A stretch of DNA of 64,000 nt from Acanthochlamys bracteata. Its lineage: Eukaryota; Streptophyta; Magnoliopsida; Pandanales; Velloziaceae. The position numbers and the translations under genes are program-made. The DNA lies in NCBI GenBank assembly GCA_019914995.1, contig CM034135.1, positions 8,124,501-8,188,500 of the forward strand. The letters run 5' to 3'. Below, piece after piece: positions 12,273-23,114 of this stretch (within the stretch, counting starts at the first letter, position 1; the number at the start of each line of letters is the position of its first letter). Below the pieces are notes generated by a model that saw only the letters and a list, made by a program, of their open reading frames with translations, was not told the DNA's origin and did not search any database.

Positions 12273-12406
12273 GTTCTTCTCGTAGATGACTTGAGCAAGC
12301 AAGCCTTCCAGTTCAATGCCAAAGCTCCAACTTTGCCCCATTCTACTTCTGGTGAAGTTGTCAAGGCATTTGTAACGGTGACAGCTAGTAAGAACATCAG
12401 TGCCAG
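12273..12406 (+). pseudogene. Orphan exon-like segment, unknown family
   Basis: A 134-bp open stretch preceded by an acceptor-like ggttctgcag and followed by a donor-like CCAG|GTATAT. It encodes about 44 residues of protein-like composition (DDLSKQAFQFNAKAPTLPH, then SGEVVKAFVTVTASKN). No matching upstream or downstream exons were found. I do not recognise the family. It could be an exon captured by a mobile element, a gene relic, or chance. Confidence 0.35.
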
Positions 12407-12539
12407 GTATATATTTCTCCAGATAATGGACGGATGGTGGAGGTGGCTTCACCTTAGGCGGCTTAGGATGTGGTTATCCTCCGGCGCTGGTGCCGGGAGG
12501 AGAGAGTTGTGGGAGCAGGCGGAGGAAGGTTGATTGTAG

Positions 12540-14600
12540 CTTGAAGATGAACAAAGAAGAAGAAGAAATGAATTGGATGGAGGTGATCAATGGCAGAGGT
12601 AATTGTACAACCTTGCTCTTGAAAGTTTATATATCCCATCCCTACTTATAATATAGTAGAAGATTTTCATACCTTATTTATATTCCTGTAGATTTTGTAT
12701 GTTTTGCAAAGTTTTGCAAATCTGAAGATAAAAGAATCCACTACTAAGTAGTAACTATTGTACCTGCGGCAACTGCAAAGCAATTTATCGGAGTCATTTT
12801 TAAAGTTTTTCTAAAATTAATAGTATTTTTGCCAGAGATAAAGTTTTTTTTGAAAAATTACTTATGAAATAAAATTTTTCTAAAATAGATAGTATTTTTA
12901 TTTTTTTTAAAAACGAGCTTTATTTTTTTATTTTTATAAAAATAAAAATATGTAATAAAAAAATTTTATTACGTAAAATTTTTATATACTATTTAAATTT
13001 TTAAATAAATTTTTTAAAACATAAAATAAAAAAATTAAAAAACAATGAGTTGATATTTAGAATTTAGAAGTACTTCTAAAATTTTTATATTTTTTAAAAT
13101 TTAGAAAAATATAAATAATTCTACTTTATAGAATTTATTGTTATTTATGATTATTAGTTGAATAAAATAAAATTTATTTTTTCAAATTTAAAATATTTTT
13201 TACAAATACTCTAAATATTTCTTGAATGATTAGGAGTTGCTGAAAGTACTTACAGAAAATATTTTTTAAAATAAAAATTATTTTTATTTATTTTAAAATA
13301 TGAATTTTATTTTTTATTTTAAAGATAATAATGTTTATAATTTAAAATTTTGTAATTTTTACATAAAGTATATATAATATTATAACAAATTTATTTAAAA
13401 ATTGAATTAGAAAAATTGAAAACTACTTTTCATTGAAACGGTATACAGTTATTCTTTGTTACTATAGATTAAAGTTCCCCATGAATCATTTTTTAATATA
13501 ACATATTCTGTTTTTTATTAACATAAATTTTTCAATTTGTATTTTTTCAAGTTGCAACAAAAAGAAAAAATATTATTTCTGAAAAAAAATAGCAGATAAT
13601 AATAGTTTTGGTGAGTTTGTTTAATGAATTTTATAATATTCGATGCTTTGGGACCAATAGGCGGTATATGTATGTAGTGAGGAAGAAAAAAATGGTAATA
13701 ACACCGGTGCATACGTATCAAGTCGTGAGACCACTAAAAAAGTAATTATGTATAGGACCACTCGAAAAAAAAATTTTTTTTTTTAATCTGTTCAAATAAT
13801 ATATTTTTTTAATTAAAGTTAAACTTATTTTAAAGAATTTAAACAAATTTCTTAGTTTAAGTAGTCTTAAATTTTTTCTAGATTATTTCATTATTTTCAT
13901 ATGAGACCCGTAAATAAGGTCGAGATATTTATTAAATAACTATGCACTTCATGAAGAACGTTATCTAAGGACCAAAAGATAAAAAACTCTTGATACGAAT
14001 GAAACACACTTTTGTAATAATAATAAAATAATAATTTATACCGTCTTTCTTAGTCGGCTAACTTTACTTCTTAAGTGGAATTATTCATACGTGTACATAA
14101 TAATAAGCATACTATTAATATTATTATTATTGGTTATAAACCGACCATGACACCATCTCAAAGAAAAATTATGATTCAATATGTAACAAAAATTACGGAC
14201 GTACGCTTTATCACGTATATATGTCGGTCTTTTTAAAAAAAATTTAAATCGCTATGCTGACTTCATTAACTTAAAACATTTTCTCTTAAGTGGAGAATTT
14301 TTTTTTAATAAAATTATTATTGTGGGACGCTTATATACTTGACAATGGCATAAAGAGAAGAAAGGTTTCGGAAATTTTTTATAGTTTTTTGGTTGTTGTT
14401 AGATGGGGGCGGCATAAGCCATATTTTCTCATGGTTTTTGGAGTGGCTTTTAAATTCTTTAAATGTAAAAACTTATACACAATATTTTTTTAAAATTTAA
14501 AATCTAAACTATAAATTAATTAATAACAAAATATAAATTATTAATGTTATCAAATAATTATAATATATCTATATCTATGTTTTAGAAAATCATCACTGAA
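12540..14600. other. Very AT-rich gene-free DNA
   Basis: Around 12540-12770 there is weak collinear resemblance to the NLR leader/promoter (gcagaggtaa, then cttttgaag-like, then tgaagat). From 12780 to 14600 the sequence is dominated by A/T runs. No gene or structured repeat is supported. Confidence 0.5.
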
Positions 14601-14700
14601 TTTAAGAAATGCAGTTCCATAAAGCTCTCTCTAAAATTTTCTTTTTCTTTCTATCTATTCTCTACAAGATCGAGAAGCTTGCTTAGTAGATCCCAGCACA

Positions 14701-14707
14701 ATATAAG
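14701..14707 (+). promoter_or_regulatory. TATA box of the MYB gene
   Basis: atataag about 510 bp before the ATG, followed by a CT-rich leader typical of plant 5' UTRs. Confidence 0.5.
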
Positions 14708-15110
14708 TAGAGAGACTCTTTACTGATTTGGATTTGCTTTTCATTCCTTTGCTCGCTATTTCATTTCCTTTCTCTCGTCTCTCTGTTGTTTCTTCTACTT
14801 CTTCCTCTTCTTGAGAACAACAAGAAACAGAGGTAGAGCAATAAAGTTGGGATTTTTACGCAGGTTCTCTGCTGCAGAGCTCGTTTTATCTTAACTGGGT
14901 TTGATTCTTCTTGCTTTGTTTCTGCTTATTTCGAGATTTCTCTGTTTATCTCTCTACCAAGATCCCTTTTCCTTCTAAATTTTGGTTTTCATCAATACAT
15001 CAATCTTTGCTTCAATTCCCAGCATACCTGTTTCTTCTTATCTAAAAGCTCCAAGTTCTTACAAAAAGATTTCTGCTTTTTGTTTGTCCGTGACCAATTT
15101 CTCAATATTA

Positions 15111-15146
15111 ATGTCCTATAGAAGCTTGTTTGAAGACAAGAATTGA
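15111..15146 (+). promoter_or_regulatory. Upstream ORF in the MYB leader
   Basis: ATG to TGA, 11 residues (MSYRSLFEDKN), ending 64 bp before the main start. If the leader is unspliced this is a plausible translation-dampening uORF. A 5'-UTR intron could remove it. Confidence 0.35.
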
Positions 15147-15210
15147 ATCATCATCTGCTTGTTTTGAATTGAAGTAGAAGAAGTTTAATCCATCAGCGAG
15201 GTCTCTATAG

Positions 15211-16550
15211 ATGATGACAAAGTGGGGGATTGAGATTCAATCTCCAGCAGCTGCATACTTCCCAAGCACCAGTTGGCTTCTTGGGAGCAACAACAACAAG
15301 ACTTCTGCAGGTGACTGGACTGCGGAGGAGAACAAATTGTTTGAGAATGCTCTGGCCATCTTTGATAGGGACACGCCGGACCGGTGGGTGAAAGTTGCAG
15401 AAATGATTCCCGGGAAGACACCGGAAGATGTCAAAAGTCGCTACCAGGATTTGGAACATGATGTTAGCCATATTGAAGCAGGACTTATTCCAATTCCAGG
15501 GTATAGCTCATCTTCATTTGTTCTTAATTGGGAGAACAATAACGGAATTGATGGATTCAAGCAAGCTTATGGAGCAAAGCGCACCGGAGGAAGGCTTTCG
15601 GATCAAGAGAGGAAGAAAGGAGTACCTTGGACTGAAGAAGAGCACAGGTATTGCTTGTTTTCTCCTTTTTTGAATTATGATTTAGTCGCTTTGTTTGAGA
15701 ATTCTGACATCAAGGAATTGGTAGTTCATTGAAGTTCACTTTGTTTGCAGGATATATTAGTTGTTTCTAGTTATATGAAAGCAATGATACTATATCAAGT
15801 GCTTGCCTGCATAAATTCAGCATCATGTTGAACGGCATGGTTGTTTTGAAACATAGTACTTTCAAGAAGAACTAATACATGGTCATCATTTTCAAAAAGC
15901 GAAAATTAGTTTTCTTTTGTTGATAAAAATCTTGAAATTTATTTCGAAATTATAAGTTACATGTTAGGTAAATCCTAAGTGAGTTTCAGCCTTAGGAGCT
16001 ATTTCCTTGCACATTAGGTTCTCTGATTACTAAATATCAATTTCTTGTGTTCGTTGATAAAGTTTTCTGAAAATTTTGCTGCAGGCTTTTCCTGTTGGGG
16101 CTGAAAAAGCATGGTAAAGGAGATTGGAGGAACATCTCCAGGAACTTTGTTACGTCAAGAACCCCTACTCAGGTTGCTAGCCATGCACAGAAATATTTCA
16201 TTAGGCTTAGCTCAGGCAGTAAAGATAAAAGGAGATCAAGCATACATGATATCACAACCGTCAATTTGCTTGATGATCTGCCGTCCTCACCTCCACAACG
16301 TTCTGTACAGTCAACTTCTACTGTCACACAAGTGGCAGCTGATTCAAGTACTTCAGATGAAGCAACTAAGGTCTACAGCTCTGCATCTTCTCAGATGCAG
16401 GGTTACCCCATCATTCGGTCTTCTTATTTTTCAAGTCCATATCAAATGAAACTGCAGGCGCAAACTTCTCTTAGAGGAGGTAGTCATCATGAATCTACGC
16501 AAAATATGTTCTTCCAGATGCATCCTACTCAACTTCATCCAAATGCATGA
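15211..16550 (+). CDS. DIVARICATA-type MYB (R-R/I-box-like, SHAQKYF) transcription factor
   Basis: Nuclear DNA-binding regulator with two separated SANT/MYB repeats. Exons 15211-15647 and 16085-16550 join inside an Arg codon to give 300 aa. Repeat 1 (residues ~33-85) has [13 protein letters not shown] and [18 protein letters not shown] spacer with [11 protein letters not shown] follows. Repeat 2 (about 137-190) has [29 protein letters not shown] and the class-defining SHAQKYF. The C-terminal third is Ser/Thr-rich and uncharacterised. The start [12 protein letters not shown] aligns with the known family N-terminus; the second Met at 15214 is an alternative. Homologues act in flower asymmetry and in stress or sugar responses; the role here cannot be told. 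Confidence 0.94.
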
Positions 16551-18577
16551 GGTCTTTGAAGGTCTCCTTGAAAAGTACTCGTATCTCCGAGATATGATGA
16601 ACAAATCACTTTGTCTGGCTGCTATTTGTCCAATATAAACAAGCCTTCATTGCAAAGATTTGCTTGGAGCCAAAGGTTAACAATTTATTTGTGTTGCGAA
16701 GCTTGGCAACTACTGAAAGAACAAAGGGTAGTGGTTCGGTGATATGTTTTCCGCCATCTAGAGGAATATTGGAAGTTGGATCATAGTATTTCTATTCTTT
16801 TTCAATATGTGATTCGTGCAAGATTTTTGAAATTCTAGGCATTGTTATGATGATTTTATCCCTATGCAAATTCTGTTGGAAAAGTTACTACTTGGAGAAA
16901 TGACTGACTCGCAAATCTGAAAGAAAGAATTTGTAATGGATTACATTGCTGCTTAAAATTTTGTTGTGTGGATGCTTTCAGAGGTACATAAACCATAAGG
17001 TGCATAATCCTTATCTCTTATATATGTTTATTACAAACTTCAATATCGATGCAAATGGTTTTGGAAATTCTTTCTGACAACAGTTTTAGGGTTCTCAAGG
17101 AGTGAGAATCATATATGCATAACTGATATGCTCTGCTTGATTGAACTTTATAGTGAAGTAAGTATTCTTGGTTCTGCTTTCCCCTAGACTTCAGCATCCC
17201 ATGCTTCTATAATTCATGATCTTTTCAACGTTTCAGAAATCGCTTTCTTCTTTTGCATATTCCGTTTGGCATCTGGGAACCATACAGATCGATCCGTTTT
17301 TTGGGTAAGCATGAATATTTCCATCAGACATTTATCAGCAGAATTTTCTTTTTTTTTTTGTGTAAATATGATTATTTTCTTGCAATTTTCTGAAACCACA
17401 ATTGGTTCTTGAGCATCTCATATGAGAAGAGTAAGAGGAATCACAGTCATGTCGAACAACTTTCAAGTATCGAATTTGTGATGTTACATCACTGCAAGCA
17501 GCCAAGCAGGTACAGCACCACTGGGCTAAAGACCATAACAACAAATTTGTTTAACATTTTCCATAAACTCTTAACATGAATTGTAATATCAATAGCAGTC
17601 ATCTGTTATACGACATTCGCTTGACTGCTAGAGAATATTACAACAACAACAAGCATGTTACATTAGAAAGCTTTTGGTAAAGATAATAAAGAACTGGAGA
17701 AGAGAGACCAGTGCTGTTGATGAATTTGTCAGTGGAGGTGGTTGGCTACCATTTCTTCTCTCATTTTCAATGCCAAATAATTTGTTTTTGTTGTGTAGTT
17801 GTTCTCTTCTAAGCTGTGTGATACACTAATAGCTCTCCTCCAGCAAAACCACTGTTTCAGCAGCTGTCCACAAGTGCTTTTACCTAGACATGTCACTTGC
17901 ATAAACATAATTCAAGGCCCCACAATCGAGCAAAAGGAAAAAAAATATTCAAGAGCAACAAAGACTAAAGTGGCAATCGATCAAATCAATATAGAGGCTT
18001 GGTGACAAAACTGGAGCACTTTAGCTTAGGGGAAAAAGAGATGCATGTACCTTTTATTCGTTTGCATAGGAAAACCACTTGATTGTATACTTTATTCCTG
18101 GTCCTAAAATCAACCACTTGTGAAAGATTAAGACCACCAACACCTTTGTGCTTTCAGACATTTTTATTTTCTTATTTACTTTTCCAAGTATTCTGATTCC
18201 AAGGCCTCCCTACTGGTCTCCCAAGTTGTTTTCTTGAAGAAGCAGTGTAGAGAAACAAGATTCTGCTTGAAACCTTTCCACTAGGTCAACTTGGAAATCT
18301 CCATAATTAACATTAGCATCATACTTTTGTGCCGGAACGGTCTTTATATATATCACTGCCTTCTTCGTCCGAAGCACAAATTGCATATGAAGCATTTAAG
18401 TATGTGGATGTAGTTCTTGTTGGTACTTGAAAATCATGAAAAACAACATAGGTACAAATCATGAAATATCCATGCTCATAGCATAATGATATTTCATTAA
18501 TCTTGTCAATCTAAATTGAGATTTCTCTTAATAAAACTATTTGCTTCGAAGTGTTTCCCCTTGTGCTGCTTCGGTTG
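16551..18577. other. Convergent intergenic region (MYB and GH3 3' flanks)
   Basis: 3' UTRs of the MYB gene and of the oppositely oriented GH3 gene, plus spacer. Short ORFs are not domain-bearing. No gene is supported. Confidence 0.6.
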
Positions 18578-21500
18578 TCAAGTACTTCCATCTTTCGGTG
18601 ATTCCATTTTTAACCCATAGCCCAACGGAAATAGAGGGTCATAGGATTGGTCTCCAGCATTCATCGGTAACTGGGAAACTGTTTTGAACCATGTCACTGG
18701 AAGTGAACCCTCAAAGTCATCATCTCCAAAAATAACATCTGTGATTCCTCCTCCTTCACTACCAGGTAACCAGGCAGCAACCAAACCATCTAGCTTCTCC
18801 AACACCGAAGGCTCGATGACCAATGGCCTCCCAGATATAGTGATAACCAGGGTGGGTACTTTACTAGCAACAAGATTTATCATGTCAGCACCTTTAAATG
18901 GGATATCCAGCTCTGACCTATCTCCCAGAAATTCTGCGTATGCAACCTCTCCAACAACAACTACTGCATATGAGAAGTCATGGTTTATAAAAGTAGTTTC
19001 AGACGGTTGTTCCTCATAAACTACTTCTGTTTTCTCGCTTACAGCTTCTTTTATAGCTTCCAATATAGTAGTTCCTGAAATCAGTGAAATCCTTTAAAAG
19101 TAGAAATTAATACTAATATTGTATGCTTCCAGTATCAACACTTTTCTTTGCTAATAGCTTTGAAATGATACTAATTTCTACCACTATATATAAAAACAGG
19201 AAGCATATGTTTTAACAACAGAACCAGCCAAACAGGATGCATGAAGGAATCATAATAATATTTAAGGGCAAGGCAGTTGCTGCTTCCCGACGTCATTATT
19301 ACTTACAGCATTTTGAAACGCTTTCCCAACTCATATTCTCTGGCTTCAAAAAATCGGGCATTTATAAACAAGAAGCTGAGGAGTACTCTCAAGTAATCAA
19401 TATTTCTAATTAGTTTTTTCAATAGTATCTCCACTTGAAATCAATTATCAAGAATCGGAAGTTCCAAATATAATCCCCAGGCTCAAGTCAATTAACCAAA
19501 ATCGCAGAGCTGCAAAAGCTTTCCTTATGTAGAGTTCCTTGAGATGGAAACATCTGTCCCATGCCAAGCAACAGAGGTTTTTTATACAGAAGTATATGAC
19601 CGTCTAGTAATGTAAATACACTAGGACTATTAGCATTCAGTTAAGAGTAATAAGATTAATGCATACCAATAGTTATCCTTCCACTGTCCCCGTGCCAAGT
19701 CATTGTCCATCCTCCACACTGGTATCCAATATTATCAGCATGCCTTCCAGCTATAAGGATTCTTCCTGCATTTTTGTTTAGAGGAAGAAATGGATTCTGT
19801 GGATCCTTTCCGTTCTTCAACAAAACTAAGGACTTCTTCACTGCTGTTCGTGCTAATGTACGATGTTGCTGAAATGAATAACATAAACACCACGCATAGA
19901 CAAGTATGAGCTCAGCATGCGGAAAATCAGCCTTATAGTTTCTCTAATGCTACTATTTTGTGGGAAATTGTGTAAACTCACATAATAAACAGACCCTTAG
20001 AAGCCTATAGTTTAAATGCCCAAACAAAAGGGATCAACTCCATACTCCATTACCTATCTGCAGTTAAAGATTTTGAAATACTATGAACCAGGACAAAGTA
20101 TTCGCACTCTAGTAAAGCCATGTAGATTCAAACAGAACAGATGGAAAAATCATCGCTTCAGTTCATTACTTTCTATGAAACGTTTACCTTACAGCCCACA
20201 TACTTCAGCAAGGATTGGTCTGGGAAAGGATGCTCAAACAGTCCTGAAATAAATTTCACTCTAAGGATCCGTTCCACAGCATCATCAATCCTAGACATAG
20301 GTATCTCCCCAGATTCCACAAGATAAACCAAATCTTCTAGAAACTTTTCATATCGGCGAGGTATCATTATCTACAAAAAGAAATTTGAGCTATATTGATA
20401 ATAGAAATAAAAAAAGAGAAAAAAATGTTACAAGAGATGAAATAAATACTCTACCATATCTATCCCAGCATTAACTGAAGCAGATATACAATAACGATAA
20501 TTTGATCCATGCGGCTTAGAGAGTCTATCAATACCCTCACAATCTGATACCACAAAACCCTACAAATAATTAAGAATAATCAATTAATCCAATCCAAACA
20601 CAATTTTAATAGTCACCTAACTTTATTTTTCAGGCCAAATGACTTTAGTTGCATGTTAAATCCAGATAAATGCATGCACCAAAACGCTACCAGTAACTAC
20701 CTCATAAATGTAATGATTTCAATGTCTGTTCTTGCGCAATTGTATTTGAAAATGCCAATGCAAGCAACTGATAATAAAAAGCTAATGAGACATAAATACC
20801 TTGAAACCTAGCTTGTTCTTCAGTATATCTGTTAAGAGAAAACGATTAGCATGCAATGGGGTCCCGTTCCAGCTAGAATAAGATGCCATGACCGTGCAGA
20901 CTCCTTGAGCGAGGCAGTCTAGAAAAGGTCTCATATGAATCCTTTCTAACTCCTCCAAGCTGCAAATAGCATTGCCTTCATTCTTTCCACTGTGTGTTCC
21001 TCCATCTCCAACAAAATGTTTGGCGCAGGCAATAACGTTCGTACTGCAAGATCAATTGTCATGCTAGACTTTCGTCAGTCCAATCGTCATAACCTGAAAG
21101 CTACCGGCTAATAAACTTGAAAGAGCGAGGCGTAGCATGATAACCAGTAGTTATTGAGGAATTAAAACCTTAGGCATTGTGAAACTCTTAAGATTGGCAG
21201 TGTAAAAACTGGATGCAAAGACCAGAATGGTAAAATGGAAATGTATACCAGATACCGTCAAAACTACCCATTTGAGGTAGTAAAATTTGTAAATCATGAG
21301 ACAAAGTACTATTAGCTATACCTCCCAGCATGGAAAGGCCACCCAGCTGGGTGTCCTTTAGGTGGCTCTCCCTGCAAGCCAGAAACAATTTTGGACATGG
21401 TACTCACAATTTCAGTGTCTTCACTGTAGCTTTCATAGCATCTCCCCCATCTTGGGTCCCTGCATACCTGGATGCATGCACCTCCATCACGTTCAACCAA

Positions 21501-22483
21501 TGGCAGAATAACAGAACAATCATAACTGCTGAGTGTTCCATTATATCTTACCACTAATCAATTTTTAGATGACAAACACAAACTGATCTACACTCTAATC
21601 AACAAAGATAGCTCTTATCAATTACATGAAGTAAACATCTATAATATTCTCGGACTTCACGTGAAAGGTATAGAGTTCCTAAATTTATCGAAAATATACT
21701 ACAGTACAACCTCTAGAAACTTTATATCACGACCATCTTTCCACACAACGGCAACGCCAGTCGAAACATAAAGCAGTGTATATACATGCATAATGGACAT
21801 GATTGTCTGAACTATGGTATTTGTATCCGAATTCTCACAGTCATGATGTTAGTAGAGTAATTAAACAACATTGACAATGCAAACACCTATAATCGCAAGA
21901 AAGCTGACTTACAGCAACACAAGGTGCAAATGTCCAATGCATGCCAGTAGCTCGAACCTCCAATGCAGTTGCCTCTCCAATGCTCTTCACCAGCCCTACA
22001 TCTCTGCAAAACTAGTATTAGAAGTCCAAATCCGCAAGAAAACCTTCACCTCACAGTCAATTTTGCGAAACAGGTCCACAAAATCAGATTTTTAGCAAAA
22101 CCCAGTACCTACCTGGTAGCGCCGAGTCCGACGTTGTGAGGAAACACGGTGGCGCCATAGACGTTGTTGTGACCATGAACGGCGTCGATGCCGTAGAGCA
22201 TGGGCACCCCAAGCCTCGACTGCAGAGCCCATTCCTGGAATCGGCTGACCATATCGGCCCATTGTTCAACAGAAGCCTGGTGGGCCGGAGCGCTGCCGCC
22301 GAGACTGAGAACGCTGCCGACGTTAAGGCCGGCGAGAGCTTCGTAGGTAGCGACGGAACGCTCGATCTGGGCCATCTGGGCAGCTTTCTCTAGAAGAGTC
22401 ATGCGGCCCAATAAGTCTCGTAGGCGGACCTCCACTGGCTGGCTGGCGTCTTTGTACGGCAATACTGGTAGCTGCTTCTCCAT
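18578..22483 (-). CDS. Glycoside hydrolase family 3 beta-glucosidase (plant, signal-peptide-less clade)
   Basis: Hydrolyses terminal beta-linked glucose or xylose from oligosaccharides or glycosides. Eight exons: 22113-22483, 21913-22003, 21322-21467, 20800-21043, 20455-20559, 20188-20370, 19667-19868 and 18578-19074, giving 612 aa in frame. It has the GH3 N-terminal barrel ([43 protein letters not shown]), the nucleophile Asp in [11 protein letters not shown], and the C-terminal sandwich ([21 protein letters not shown]). It resembles the Arabidopsis At3g47000-At3g47050 group in length and in having no signal peptide, so cytosolic or unconventional targeting is likely. The residue after the nucleophile Asp is Cys, where Trp is usual in relatives I recall. 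Substrate is unknown. Confidence 0.93.
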
Positions 22484-23114
22484 TGGCAGATTTCTTATTA
22501 ACAGACGAAGACCAAGAGAATAATCGGAAGCTTTTTGATCAATGGTCTCTGGTTGGTTGAGTCAATTGATTATGTATATAACAATAAAACAACAAAACAA
22601 TGAACTGGAAGAATCTGTTGTTACGAGTAATAGTTGCTTTGACTTGGCTTCAAAACATGACGCAAGTAGTAAAAGAAAACTCGGGTAAATAAATAGATTC
22701 GAAAACTTCCAGTAAGTTGCAATTGCTAGTTGTATTTCTAGAAACAAGTATACGACGTTATATCAATCAGATTAGGAATGACGTACGATATATATAACAG
22801 AAGGGTTTCATTTCATCACAGAATGATAAGTAATCTCATGCCGTGAAAACCATACAACAAAAGTGGATAATCAGAAATCTGTCGTCTACGTGGTTCACAA
22901 ATCTAAAGCAGAGTACACCACAAATAATTAATATTCTTGGTAGACGGACGTAACAAAAAGTGGAACAGCTTATTACATATCTCGCCGTTCAGAATGTTGA
23001 TTAACGCAAACAAAGTCATAAAAGGAGTGCTCTAGAACCTAATGCACATACAGTAAATACGTGGGGAATGAAACAGCAATGGCCGATAGATGGCCCGCAA
23101 TCTACGTATAAAAC
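22484..23114. other. Intergenic: GH3 promoter and COI1 3' flank
   Basis: About 630 bp between two minus-strand genes; it should hold the GH3 promoter and COI1 3' UTR. No other feature is evident. Confidence 0.6.

Noticed and set aside
12222..12452. 76-codon minus-strand ORF
   Set aside because: It overlaps the better-supported plus-strand exon-like segment and has no domain.
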